A stretch of DNA of 64,000 nucleotides from Caenorhabditis remanei (Eukaryota; Nematoda; Chromadorea; Rhabditida; Rhabditidae): assembly GCF_010183535.1 (NCBI RefSeq), contig NC_071331.1, forward strand, positions 11,346,001-11,410,000, read 5' to 3'. The position numbers were made by a program, and so were the translations under genes. Position 1 is the first letter of the stretch. Every line of letters starts with the position of its first letter. Positions 44,227 to 56,724 of this stretch are shown here, piece by piece. The notes under the pieces are model-generated. The model did no database searches. It saw only the letters and a program-made list of their open reading frames with translations, and had not been told where the DNA came from.

Positions 44227-45137
44227 CTGTTGTTCTACTCTTACAATTCATTTTTTGAAGAACATGAAACAGGATTTTTCTAAAACTGAAATTTCAAAAA
44301 AGTTCAGTTTCATCTTCGCCATTTGCTTCTAGCTATTCTTCTTTTCGTTAGTATTTCTTGTGAAGTGAAATAGCATGGCCTAGCCTAGTGAACGTCCACC
44401 TTGAGGTCACACGTTTTGAAGAGCATGGAACAGGCTTTCTTTCAAACTCAAATTTCAAAAAAGTTCAGTTTCATCTTTGTCTTTTCCCTCTAGCTATTCT
44501 TCATTTCGTTACTATTTCTTTCTTCATAAACCCAGGTGTTATCCCATAAACACTCTCGACTGATTACTTTTCTCCTTCTCTTCCTTTGTTTCACACTCCT
44601 CTTTCTCTTCTTCCTCCCCCTCATCTCGACCTGCTCATTACTAATTTTCCGTTTTCGATTGAGCAGCCGAGTACGGCAGCAGAAACGAGAGAGCACGGGG
44701 AGCCAAAGAGACGCAGAGTGCTCGTTTCCATGACAATGTCTCTCGTTTTCTCGTGATTCTTCTCTCACTCGTCCGCCCGTTTCATATTGCTTCTCCTCTT
44801 TTTCCAATATCTCATTTATTTCTTTTGATGACTATACCAATTGTTGTTGAGGAGTTTGGTTTAGAATGGCACATCATATTCTTAAAATTTTTCTGTTTCT
44901 CACTATCAATTTGAAAATTAAAAATTATTTTGAGAAAAATTTTTCAGAAATCCTAAAAAAAACATTCCAGAACTTCGAATTTCAGACTACATCAAAATTG
45001 GATTGTCCACTGCAATTGTCCATTTTAACAAAAACTACGAAACTGCAAATTTTTCTTTTTCTGATACTTACGATAACATTCTACTCCGGTTTCACTACCT
45101 AATCACCAATTCCCTATTCCAGCAAACATCTTCAAAA

Positions 45138-48100
45138 ATGGCCACAATGGGTGAGGACGATGCTCCAGAACTGCCGAAGAAGTCGCCGGTTCCCGGACAA
45201 ATAGACGATTCGGATGGGGAGGATGATATCGAGGATAAGGTTATCAAGGTTAGTAGTCGTATGGAAAGAAAACGGAGTGAGCTGAAATTTTCCTGTTTCC
45301 AAGTGCCCTTATGATACGTATCTATAGTTTTTGAATTATTGAATTCTGCCGAATCTTTGGTATCCTTACTGCTCCGAACATTCTCAATAAACAAAAAGTT
45401 TTGTTTCCAATGTTTTCTTGTTGATTAAAATTGAAATCACTCATCCGTCTTTTCCAAATTCTCCACTCTTCTAAACCACCGAAAAAACACCTGCACTATT
45501 AACGGATCAATTTACGCTTCGCTAATGACATGTTTCCCAAAAACCGCAGATGAAAACTGAAAACCTTGCAGAATACGTCGCGTGGATTTACGGCTTCTTC
45601 ATGAGCTTTCAGTGACGGAGTACTGATAGAAGTCTTTTACGTTGAAATTGACGAGACGAAAGTGCGACTGTGATAACTTTATAGACTTATCGGATGCTTG
45701 AAACTTTAAATTTTTTGATTTTGACGAGTCGGACTGAGAAAAGTAACTTGAGCTGCCAAGTGGATAAGAAATGTTTTATCCTAAATTTTTAGTATGAAGC
45801 TGGAAATGAAATCAATGAAGTTCTAAAATCTTCATCACAAAAATTCTACTGTTACAGTATACTTCCAAGAACATTTGGGTAACCAAGTAACCTTACTATG
45901 CCTACGTTTAAGGGTTGTGAATAAATAATAAATCATAATAATAATTATACAAAATAATGCTCTTTTTCTTGAAATCAATTTCTGATTTAATTAAATGGAA
46001 GAAAAGTAGAGAAACAGGATGGCATTTAGATCATTGCAGTAATAAAGGGAATTAAAGATTCTGATTACTGGTTTCTGAGATATATCTAAAAATGCTGTTT
46101 CATTCAGGTATCATCTTTGAATAGCTGAGACTCAAGTAATGTATTTTTAAAACACGGTTCATTTGCACCTCAAATTTTTCATTGTACGAAAACTACAAAA
46201 ACCACGTGTAATCTATTATCGGAGGCTTGCAACTTCTATTTTTTAATTTTTTTTATAATGAGACTTTTGATGCGTTTAAGAAAAGTAACTTGAGCTGCCA
46301 AATGAATTAGAAACGTTGTATCCCAATCATTAGTAAGAACCTAATCTCTAAAATCTTCATCACAAAAATTCTACTGTTACAGTATACTCTCAAGAACATT
46401 TGGGTAACCAAGTAACCCTACTATGCCTACGTTACAAGGTTGTGAATAAATAATAATTCATAACATTGCTCTCTTTATTTTTTGAAATATTTTAGAAAAG
46501 TAGAAACCGTTTCTAAGAAACGCAATCAAGTTATGAGAAGCAGTAGGGTAGATCACTGCAGTAATAAAGGCAAATTACTGAAACTCTAAAATGTTCATCA
46601 CAAAAATTCTACTGTTACAGTATACTTTCAACAAGATTCGGTTCACCCTGCTACCAATCTTTTTGTTGAAATCTTTTTTCCAATACAAAAAATACTTATT
46701 CAATTAATTGGAAGAAAAGTAGAAACGCAAAAAAGTGGTAGATCATTTTAGTAATAGAGGAAATTAAAGATTCTGATAACTGATTTCGGGGATAAATCTG
46801 AAAATGCTGTTTCAACTCTCGCGTTTGAGTAGCTGAGACTCATTTTTATTGATCGAAATCTATAAAAATCAGGTGTTATCAATTTCCAGATCGTCGTCGT
46901 CGGTGATGGTGCTAGTGGAAAGACGTCAATCTGCCAGAGATTCGCCAAAGAATCATTCGATAAATCTTATCATCAGGTGAATATCATTAAATGTCACACA
47001 AACTAATTGTATAATGCTATAGACACTCGGTTTGGACTTTTTCTCTCGTCGAATCATGCTTCCACAAGAAATGCAGGTGTTAGTTCAGGTGAGAATTGAG
47101 CGTCACAAAAACGTGAAACTGAAAATTGAAAAATACTGTTTCTAATCAGGGATTTCTGAAACATGATAAGTGGGAAAATAGTTATTAAATATATTTTCAC
47201 GCAGGTCTGGGACATCGGAGGTCAAAGTATTGCTGGAGAAATGATTGACAAGTACCTCACCGGAGCCAATATCGTATTCTTCGTCTATGACGTCACCAAC
47301 TCGAAATCATTCGAAAACGTTGGCGACTGGCTTTCCGTGGTCAAGAAAAATCTGAAAGGAAGTGAAAATGTTTGTTCTTTTAATCACTAGATGACAAAAA
47401 TAATGATAGAATATTTGCAGGACGTGAAACTGGTTCTAATGGGAAACAAAACGGATTTGGAGGAGAGACGAGTGGTTCCAGTCGACTCTCACAGAAACTT
47501 CTCGAATAGTAACAACATGATGCCAACCTACGTTTCAGCGAAAACTGGTGATACTGTCTACATGATATTCAGGTATTCTGAAACAACGAGAAACTGAAAA
47601 CAACTTTTGTTTTAAGACAAGCAGTGGCGGACTGTCTGAAAATCGGATTGTCGAGGGCGGAAATCGAATCGGATATCGATATTGTGCAGGGATCGGTTAT
47701 TGAGGCAACGAAGGTTGGTGGGAAGGTGGCAGTAGGAGATACTAGAAAAGTGCACTTTGTTGAGGATGTGGGTTTTATGTACATTTGAGCGCATTTGTTA
47801 AGATATTATTGCAAGGCAACATTCTCGCAGTTTATCAAAGAGTAGGCCAAAAATGAAGCTAAAATATTTAACTGAAACCGAAAAAATTAGAAAAAATTGT
47901 ATGCTTCAGATATCTCATAAAAACAAGTGTCCCTGAGCACTTTACTGCTATGGATGTGAATACGGAATAAAAATTCAAAAGCTTCTACACTCTGTAGATG
48001 TACCGCTAAAAGTGCCTTTCATGAGGGCTCATTTTGAAAAAGATGGGTAAATCCAAGAGAAGAACTTCTCTATTAGCTCGACACAGTGCTTTGCACTGTG

Positions 48101-48447
48101 CTCCACCGAAATGTCCTTGAGAAATGTCTATTTTTCTCTGATTGTGAGCCTCTCTGTTTCTCACACAATTTTGATCGGTTTTGGATTAGCGCGGTTGCAA
48201 AAAGCTTACTGTGTTAATACAATGAGACAATTTTGAAGCATGCAGTTCACCCATGTTAAGCGTTTGATGTGTCTTGGCAACTTCTTATACAATTCTTTCA
48301 GCCTTTTTCTGAGCCCATTTTAAAATTAAACTATTTAACTGAAACAGAAGAAAAACGTATAATTTTACTCTTTATTTTCAGAAAGACACAACGCAAGTCC
48401 AACGATCGGATCAAAGTCGGAACACTTCCGTCTGCTCCATTTCTTAA
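45138..48447 (+). CDS. rab-28: RAB-28 small GTPase
   Basis: Exons 45138-45248, 46890-46976, 47023-47088, 47205-47369, 47421-47572, 47617-47713 and 48382-48447 give 247 residues. After an acidic N-terminus come the P-loop GDGASGKTS, switch II as WDIGGQS (Gly where most Rabs have Ala), NKTD and the SAK guanine motif. The protein ends CSIS, a CaaX box, matching RAB28's farnesylation and unlike most double-cysteine Rabs. In C. elegans RAB-28 is BBSome-dependent, moves with intraflagellar transport in ciliated neurons and is linked to extracellular vesicles; human RAB28 loss causes cone-rod dystrophy. If the last intron is retained, translation stops at 47788 and the CaaX box is lost. Intron 1 (1.6 kb) holds repeats and 21U-type motifs; the last intron holds a MITE. 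Confidence 0.95.
45700..46650. repeat. Direct repeats in rab-28 intron 1
   Basis: AGAAAAGTAACTTGAGCTGC, TTCATCACAAAAATTCTACT, GTTACAGTATAC and AAGAACATTTGGGTAACCAA occur in order near 45735-45930 and again near 46275-46470. A partial third copy is at about 46590-46640. The function is unknown; it is a local tandem duplication inside one intron. Confidence 0.7.
46140..46160 (+). ncRNA. Candidate 21U-RNA in rab-28 intron 1
   Basis: Motif at 46095-46102 in AATGCTGTTTCATT context; start signal TAAT, offset 45. A paralogous unit lies at 46807. Confidence 0.42.
46853..46873 (+). ncRNA. Candidate 21U-RNA in rab-28 intron 1
   Basis: Motif at 46807-46814; start signal TGAT, offset 46. The surrounding 60 bp resemble the 46095 locus (AAAATGCTGTTTCA, AGCTGAGACTCA), so it is a duplicated candidate with a different predicted 21U. 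Confidence 0.42.
48075..48212. mobile_element. GCGCTCCACCGAAA-type MITE, copy 3
   Basis: The left arm TGCACTGTGCTCCACCGAAA faces a right arm with GATTAGCGCGGTTGCAA. The right arm is more decayed than in copies 1 and 2. It is in the last intron of rab-28. Confidence 0.5.
48340..48347 (-). promoter_or_regulatory. 21U-type motif without a clear start signal
   Basis: Exact motif (-) in the last intron of rab-28; no YRNT near the expected offset. Confidence 0.22.
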
Positions 48448-48687
48448 TTTCTCTTCTTTTTCCCCCCTACCATTCTCTCTGTCCTTATTCATATTTGTCC
48501 CCTTTCTCTGTTCTAAAATGCCAATTAAGACTTTCTTTCAAAAAGTTTTATGGTTTATTTTTTATTCTTCCGTGAAGTTTGTGTGATTAGCAGAAACCCG
48601 AGAAACATACAAAAGAGAGAAGAGAAAACATATAAATTCAAGAGAAAAGAGATCTGAGAATCTTTAGTTTGAAGCATCTGAATACAA

Positions 48688-51600
48688 TCAGATCTTGTCA
48701 GCAAGTTGGGCTTGAGATGGATGGGCGACTGAATGTTTCTGACGGTCAGCCGTGGTTCGACGGGCGACAATCACGAATCCAGTGGTACCAATGAAGAGGA
48801 ATACGGTGAGGACGCACAGCCAGATGTAGATTGTCATGTATGGAGTGAGGAGAAGGACGATCACAGATGAACCACTCTGAAAATAAATTATTAAGGATGG
48901 ATGGGAGGGAATTTTACTTTTTGAGTAGATAAAGTTGTTTGAACAGGAATATGTTACAATTCTCTCTGCTAATATTCTGCTAATACTATCTCTGCTAATA
49001 TTTTTTAGCAACGTCTGCTTGTTGAAACGGTAAATTTTCAAACTGTACTCATTATAGTTTCCCATGAACTTCACGGTTAACTAGCTTTGATGATTCTGAA
49101 CTTTTATTCAGTATCAATTTCTTTCAATGACAGATTATTCCTGTTTCAAACAAAACTTAAAAATTTAACGATCTTCATGATATTGTTTTAATTTTGCCTC
49201 TATTCATTAAAATTGTACGGTTGGCACCGTGTGCTCTTCTAAAACATTTCTTTAAAGTCACTTGAGTTTCTAGACTCACTCCGTATGTCACTGTGTGCCG
49301 CGTTTGACCTCCGGGCGCGCGCGCATTTCTCGCAGCTATATTGTCAATTTCGCTTTCAAAATGGAGAATTTCGGCACTCTTGGGCGCTGGCGGAGGCACG
49401 TTAGGTGCTCCGTTATTCTCGTTAGTGATTTTACCTTATTTCTTGGGTTTTTAGACCATTTTTATAGTTTTCTTGTGATTTTAGTGCATTTTAGCCAGTT
49501 GGGCTCAAAAAGTTGCGTTTTGGGTGTTTCTTGCGCGTTTCAGATTGAATTTATATCAAAACTTGGTTTTGATATAAATTGTATTGAGTTCTCGCGTGAA
49601 TCCGTCGTTTTCTCTTGCTTGTGTGTGTTTTCTCATAGTTTTAGCTAATAAGTTTTGCAAGTTCGCTCGTGAATTTGTATTTCTTATTTACTAAATCACC
49701 AACCTGATACAACTTTGACAATGAGAAGACCTGCATGCGACAGTCTGGAACAGCAACTTGACAAATGACGGCACGCGCCATTGTGACACAGAAATCAGAG
49801 AATCCGATGAGAAAACCGATGATGAATACGAGAAGGCGACTGAAAAACGTGAGAGGATTGGAGAGTTGTGGGGAGTTTGGTAAGAGAAAAAGAAGATTTC
49901 TGTTTCTGGATCTTGTTTTCTTGCTTTGAAATGTTTATGCCAATGCTAAGATAGTAAATGAGACATTCCAGAGCCAATTTAAGCTATTTTATGTAGATAA
50001 GTTCCAGAACTAACCACGCTCATATTGATCATCGCAAATATTTTTTTGACGAACTTTTCAAACTTATTTGAAAAAAGCATCATCATAACCAGAACTGAAA
50101 AGACAAATACCACCGTACTAAAAAACCCTGATGAAACCGAAAAAGGTTTCAATAAGTTACAGTTTCAAAAAGTTGAGAAAACAATAATTGATTTTTCGAC
50201 TAGATGCTTTGGTCCATTATTTTTTGTGGTAACTTTCTTTTAAAATACAATGTTTCCTATTCAATATTTCTTAAAATTTTTCTTTGTTAAATACTAATGA
50301 CAGAAAATCTTCTAACAACTACTCTGTTATCATATTAACCCAAAATCATCCCAAATTTTTCATCACCCCTTCATAGTACTACAGACTCCACCACAATTCC
50401 ATAGTACAAGCATGTGATCTACACGATATCTTTGTCTTTTTTCCATCCTTTTTTCTTATCAAAACGACGCCAGAATACTGATAAAATATCGCCGTGAAAT
50501 CACAATTCACGTCAGTTCAAATTACGATTATCCATGGTCATCAATCGAATTAGAACACGAAGAAACATACCTTGGAGTCAAAAAAAGTGGTGCAGAATTG
50601 GTTGGACCAAAGGTTGCAAGATTTGGAATTGAGAGAACAGCCAAGATGATAATGATGGAGTAGGAGAGGAAGTTGGTAGCAGCAATCACATAGAGACCAT
50701 AGTCACCGGCACGTTTCAGAAGGGGGCGGAGGAATATTCCACCTGGAAAATTAGTAAATATATAATTGAACACTTAAATGAAAACTATCAATATCATCCA
50801 TTTCTCTGGATTTTTTCATGAATTATTTGAAACTGAAATTTTTTTCGTGCTCCAACAGCTTTGACAAGGGTAAGCCTCTGTTTTGAATCAATTCAAACTA
50901 TTTTTTATCATATCAAAACAAAAACTCACCTTAAATGTTTTGTTTGAAACTGTTCCAAACCATGATTAATGTGATAAGTCGACTAATCGAGATTGATAAG
51001 AGAAACATTCAATTTCAATTTCAAGAGTACCCGATGTCTTTCATCTTTTTTTCTTGCCGCACAGAACAAAAAACGAATTGAAAACATGTGGAATTCATGT
51101 GTATTCGGTTAAGAGTTCAAGGAAACACAAATAGGGGGTACGGTTTCAAATTTCAGTTCTGGAGATTTTTTTTTCTAAATCTGCGTAGTCCGCGAAAACT
51201 AGGAAACTTGGAAATTTCCCTGTTTCCAAAACTTAATTTTTGAACAGAAATCTGTTTCTTTTTAATCTTTCCATATGTTACACTCACCAATAGCCTCGGC
51301 GATTCCCATAGAAACTGAATAGATTCCAATAATATAAATATCAGTTTTGAATGCATATGTGAAAGAGAGTGTTGTTGGGTAAACAGTCATCAGAAATGAT
51401 ACTGCGAATCCTTGGAAGAAGAAGAATGGCATCAGAATCAACAGATTCTTCGATTGGAATGCTTTGAGAAATTGTTCTGAAAAAGGGAAATGGCTTTCAA
51501 AATAAACATGTTTCAAAAACTATAAAATTTAAAAAGTTTTCAAATTTAAAAAATATCTGTTTCTCCCAGCTTTCAACTGTGTTGCAAAGTTAGTCAAATG

Positions 51601-53327
51601 ATAAAGGAGGCAGAATGTTTAGATTCCCGAAAACTTACTAATTTGATTGGCAAGTGATGGGACCACAGTTGAAGACTTCGAAGCGATTGAATCATACTGT
51701 TTTGTAGGGAGGAAAGCGAAGACTACGACAGAAAACACATTCAGAATGAACATTGTTCCGTAGATGAATCTGAAAATAGAGTATGTTTCAGACTCAACAT
51801 TTCTATAGATTTGAACGAATTCGGTGTTTCTTCTTACAAAAGATTACAATTATGCCTGAACCAACCTGATTTGCAAATCCGAGTACTCGATACCATTTCC
51901 ACCTTCAGTATGAAGAAGAAAACACAAAACGATGAGTGCAATTCCTCCGAAAAACATGCTCGCATGTCCGACAGCTGTCTCAATTCCAGTGTTCGATTCG
52001 ATTGTTCGACGAGAAGAGTGCTCTGATAGATACTGTCCTTCACCGTTGTTGTAGACTGAAATGAGGAATTGGAAGCACAGATTTTAGTTTTGTCGTTCAA
52101 TATGAACTGTTGAAACCGGAAAGTTTTTGACCTGGATACCCGACTCACAAACCTTAAAATCGAAAAACTAAAATCTTAAAAAACATGCTTCGTGTTTTTA
52201 GCGTATAGTTTAATCGCCATGCTCCTTATTATAGATGTTTCATATTTTAAAAAAAATTTCCCAGACTCACATGAATATCCGATACCCATGAGGGCTTGTG
52301 TCAGGTAGAAATAGTACTTGTTCAAATGGAAAAATCCAAGATAATAGACTGCAAAAAGTGCAGAAGCCAGTGTCAGGAACCATTTACTCGGAACGAAATG
52401 TTGAAGGGATGGGGTGACAAGGGTACAGAGGGCGAAGGCCGACAGGTGGAATGCCGCTCTGAAAATTAGAGAAATTGTATTGATCAACGGTCTCAAACAA
52501 AACATTAGTTCTTATACAAACCGATAGAAGCAGTTAATCAGTAATAGTATGTATTACCCGAATTTTAAATCCACTTACCCATAATAACCGGCGTACGCTG
52601 AGATAGTGTCTGGTGATTTCTCATGGATCGAGTGGATGACTGACTCTCCAATGAATTGTTGAAGGGAGTATCCAGTGTAGAGAAAGAGTGTTCCGATTCC
52701 GAGAAGGTATGTACAAAGTAGTTCATGACGTCTGGGGGTTAGTTCCATCCAAAACCTGTAAATATTGAATAATTCGAAGTGCGATAGTATACCTAACGAT
52801 GAAAGCGATAGAGCTATATTTGAAATGTGGATACTGAAACAGAAAACTGATTTTTGAAAAAATCATGTAGGCTATATACGGTAAAAACAGCAACAAAGTT
52901 CTACCAAAGTTCCCGTTTCTCAAAAGTTACAGATATAACAGTGAGCTATTTTAAATGGTTCCTTTCGTAGAGTTTGTGGCCTACTTTTCTTGAGAATTCG
53001 CTTTTGGAATATGATTTTTAGACGTCTTTCTCGAAGATTGTAAGATTTTGAAAATATATGAAAATCACCGGAATTTGATCTAGTAATTTGATAGATTCTG
53101 ACCAAAATCTCGTAGTATGGAAAGTTGTGTTCATCTACATACTGTAGTACTTAACAAAACAATCAGATACTTCACATCAACCTTTTGAAACTGTAAAATA
53201 TACCCTACCAATCGAACTCAAGGAACAAACTGAAATCAGTAATCACTCCAATCGAAAACAGTAAAAAATACCTTTTCGGTTTGGCGGAATTCTCCTCAAG
53301 TACATAGGGAATATTCGATGATTCCAT
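48688..53327 (-). CDS. UNC-93-like major facilitator protein
   Basis: Nine exons in gene order: 53272-53327, 52579-52755, 52271-52458, 51866-52055, 51639-51769, 51288-51476, 50571-50742, 49704-49839 and 48688-48876. Phases are consistent and the product is 475 residues. After a short N-terminus, the region LLGIGTLFLYTGYSLQQFIGESVIHSIHE, then AYAGYYG, is typical of the UNC-93 family. About eleven to twelve hydrophobic helices follow, including FFFFQGFAVSFLMTVYPTTL and IYIWLCVLTVFLFIGTTGFV. A soluble loop with Asn-Asn-Gly and NRT-like sites lies between helices. Worm UNC-93 modulates the SUP-9 potassium channel; the role of this paralogue is not known. The tail is charged and ends QLADKI. Introns hold several exact or near 21U motifs. 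Confidence 0.9.
49187..49207 (+). ncRNA. Candidate 21U-RNA in UNC-93-like intron 8
   Basis: Motif at 49141-49148; start signal TGTT, offset 46. Confidence 0.42.
52775..52795 (-). ncRNA. Candidate 21U-RNA in UNC-93-like intron 1
   Basis: Motif at 52835-52842 (-); start signal CGTT, offset 47. Confidence 0.38.
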
Positions 53328-53712
53328 AGTAAACCCAGTCACTACTACACACACAATCTGACAATTCAGAATTCAGAATCAGATTGATAAAATAGGCGGT
53401 GGGAGGAGTGTACTTGACCCCAGAATACTCTCCGCCTTCCCCCTCGAAGGCCTTGAAACATTCGACGACAAAAAACAGAAAGATCGACGAAACGAGGGCT
53501 GCCGCTATGATATGAAAGATCGCACATCTCTGCAAGGGTTCATCTTTTTTTTCTTTTTGTGATTGATGATGATAAATTGTGTCTAGCAGTATACTGTAGA
53601 AGATTAGAACTAATTGGAAAGTTAGTGGTAAGGAAACCTCGAATATTATCAAAGTTAAACTTCGACCTCCATTCACCAATGAACATAACCAAGCAGGGGG
53701 TAAAAAGAACAT
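53296..53712 (-). CDS. Hypothetical two-helix membrane protein frame
   Basis: An unspliced ATG-started frame of 138 codons, overlapping the first exon of the UNC-93-like gene in another frame. Two hydrophobic stretches are visible: LTLIIFEVSLPLTFQLVLIFYS and IIAAALVSSIFLFFVVECF. The part from 53346 to 53530 has C/G-ending worm-like codons and a CTTGCAG acceptor at its start, so it may be an exon of an upstream gene rather than a separate protein. No family is recognised, and the overlap with a solid start exon lowers confidence. Confidence 0.3.
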   Translation of the reverse strand: MFFLPPAWLCSLVNGGRSLTLIIFEVSLPLTFQLVLIFYSILLDTIYHHQSQKEKKDEPLQRCAIFHIIAAALVSSIFLFFVVECFKAFEGEGGEYSGVKYTPPTAYFINLILNSELSDCVCSSDWVYYGIIEYSLCT

Positions 53713-55526
53713 GCTGGAACGGGGGTGACAAAAACGTCATTCCCGGTTTTTTCATAACTATTATCTTTGTCATTTTGTCCACTGATCTGTGGGTTCTCTA
53801 GACGGTACAAGGAGGAGTAAGTGATCAATAAAAATTGATCAGTGGAAAAAGATTCTGAATGAATATGGAATATAACAAACGCGGTTTCAGGGAGAATGTA
53901 TGTTCTGAGATGGGGATGGCATTTCAATACCTATATTATCTCAATCGACTGAACTTCGCATCGACAATCAAAATGTTTTCTACTTTTCAGAGTTTGGATT
54001 TCTTATTATTGATGAATTTAGAATCTTTTTTAGAGTGATTAGCTCGGTACTGATCGACCTTATATATTCAAATGAAGATTGAGCTTTTAGAGTTTCTGTA
54101 ATTCCGAATTCTTATCGAAGGCAAAAATAAAACAACATTTTCTGTTTCTACTCAGTTATAAGGGGGGGGATAGACTTCCATGCTTGGTTGGTTTTACAAA
54201 AATGACGGGTTTCTACGATAAGAATTTCAATTATACAATCATGTAGCGAGTAAGTTTTATGGTAAATTATTGTTTTAAGGTTTAGTTTTGTTTATAGAGA
54301 GAATCGGGTTACGGTAACAGTTCTAGAATATTTACGACTGTTGAGCTCCAAAAATCAAATACAACAATAGAAGGTGGACCTTAAAGGTCAGAAAAGTATA
54401 ATATTACTCATAATAATCTATGAGCTTAACATAATTCTGAGAAATATATTTACAAGGTTATTTAAACTTGGAACTAACCCATACATACAATAAGTAATAA
54501 TAAAACTCAATCTGAAATTTATATGTTCAGATTGTTTCAGTAAAATTTTGGTACTACTCTAGCTCGAAATATCGTTGAAAAGTCTTAGTCATCAAAAAAT
54601 ACAGCAGATCCATTGAAAAATCTTCAAACGTAACGGTATATCTAATTGAAATGAAACATGAGTCAATTGCATGCGTAATCTCAAGAAATCTCTCCTCTCT
54701 CTACCCCTCTTTCATCAGATTTCATTTCCGATGACATCAGATTATTAAACTTATTCTATTCGGTCAATCTATGAGAAAAAGGACAAAAGACAAAAAAGCG
54801 GTACACAATCTGCACTCTAAGATTGAATGTACCTAGAATGAGAGGGACCGTATGTGAGGGGGCGGAGTCACCTCTGTGTAGATGAGTGGTCCATTGTTTT
54901 GCTATTGGGGTCAATTATCTTATCGAGAAAGTTCTGCTATGACAAAGAACATATTCCTTGTTTTCCTGGACAAGTTGGGTACTTTCGGAGATAAGAGTTC
55001 ATTTGGAATATTATATTCTCTGGGTGTTTGCTAATGAAGGACAATTGGGTGCATGGCTGATGGCAGGCGGTTGTCAGTTATTGTTGGTATGGATGCACAA
55101 GGACATATTTTTACTTTTTCAGTGCGATTTCAAGTTATTCGGAAACTTTTTATGGATAATTAGACAATCAGAAGGTATGCATATTATGCTTGAAGACAAA
55201 GACATCGACTTAAAATTATATAGAAATTTCAGAATCGTCCTCAATCCTTCGTACTGGAACGACTAGAACTTTAGAAACAATTCCCGTTTTTAATAATGCT
55301 CTTATTGAAACAACAGCCGCTTGATTATTGCCTCTTTTAACGTCATTTTCGAGACAGTCTATAACCTTTCTACGTTGATGAATATCTGCTTCAGATATTC
55401 ATCACTGTTCTAATAATAATAACTACGCAGAACCCCTGTAAACAAACGCTCCATTTCGAAGATGCGACCTCAAGATTCTGAATTCTACGTATTACGTCTA
55501 GAGGAATCTAAAACTTTTCTGAATTA

Positions 55527-55547
55527 TTAGACCAATTTTTGAATGGA
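55527..55547 (-). ncRNA. Candidate 21U-RNA
   Basis: Motif at 55587-55594 (-); start signal TGAT, offset 47. Confidence 0.38.
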
Positions 55548-55865
55548 TCAAATATATTTTCTCCTATTTGCAGGTTCAAAGTTAATTGAAACAGGAATCC
55601 AAAGAAATGTTCTAGAAGTTTCATTGAATTCAGAATAGGTAAAGCTTTTTGTTCGGACTCAGTTTCAGATATTCCATGACTCCATAATCTTGGCCTAACA
55701 AAATAACTAGAATAGTGATGTTGCTAGCTACAAACATGGCTGAATGTTTTCTCAAAACACGATCTTCTTCGAAAGACTGAGAAATAGCTACACAACAATG
55801 GAGGTTTATAAGTATGTACATCCGATTCAAATCCTTCCATTTATGGAATAGTCGAAACAGTTGTA

Positions 55866-55886
55866 GATTGAAACACCAGAAAGGAA
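55866..55886 (-). ncRNA. Candidate 21U-RNA
   Basis: Motif at 55924-55931 (-); start signal CATT, offset 45. Confidence 0.42.
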
Positions 55887-56724
55887 ATGTTTAGAACATC
55901 TGCAACTGGAGAAATGGAACTTCTGAAACAGTTATCAACAAAACTTTAATGATTCTTGAATTCTGATATTAATTAGTTATGAATACGGTTTTAATAGTTT
56001 TGTAAAGTACTACATTTTTTGATGACGGATTCAACGATGACCGGATGATTATCAGATAACACAGCAAACAATAAAGAATAATTGCAAAAATACAAAATGT
56101 CTGAAACTGAAAATTTTTTCATCATAGTCCCGACAAAGTTCATAGAAATTAGTACGCAAGCAACAGTGAAAAATGAAGGAGGTCCGTAACTGGAAGCTTT
56201 GTCACGCTTCTATATAATAGGTGCCTTGAAACTGTTGATTTCCCTCTGAGCTCGTTATGATCAAAAACTAGAAAATTACAGTTTCAACTCATATTCAAAA
56301 CTACAGTTCCAGATGTTGATGCTACTACTCCTCTACTAGATTCATTTCACACATCATTAATAATCGGTTCTCAATTTTAGACATACCTGTTAAAACTTGC
56401 CACCGTCATCTCGTCCTTCTAATGTCTTCCTTTACAAAAAAAAACGTCTGTATCCAACTGGGCAGGTCATTTTCCACTCTCTCCTCCCCTTTACTTTTCT
56501 TAATTTGACACCGTAATCCTAAACCATCCAATCAAGACACAAAAAGGAATCGGAACTTCATCAAAGAACAAGAAACAAAAAAACGTTCGTTGAGCCTTTA
56601 GAATTAGGTGTGGAAATAGGAACAAGTGATAATTAGTGTACTGTAATTATACACTTTTGCTTGGGTCACTCTATTGTTTTATTGTGTTTACAATGGGCAG
56701 ACACTTTGCTGCTAGACACTTGTC

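Larger units (their letters stand above)
43056..45137. other. Intergenic region with a 600-bp direct duplication
   Basis: Spacer upstream of rab-28. Segments starting near 43180 and 43800 share CATAAAAACGGA, CTAACAGCAGGAAGAAAA, ACTGTTACAGTAT and CATGAAACA..TTTC landmarks in the same order. A partial third copy starts near 44385. The two exact 21U motifs are at 43068 and 44265 (-). Confidence 0.6.
53713..56724. other. Intergenic, no gene seen
   Basis: About 3 kb of AT-rich sequence upstream of the UNC-93-like gene. It holds a perfect 12-bp-stem hairpin GATGAATATCTG-CTT-CAGATATTCATC (55377-55403) and exact 21U motifs at 55587 and 55924 (-). The frame at 54958-55266 has no ATG or domain support. 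Confidence 0.45.

Noticed and set aside
54958..55266. 102-codon frame with Trp-rich sequence
   Set aside because: No ATG start, no acceptor at its beginning and no recognisable family.
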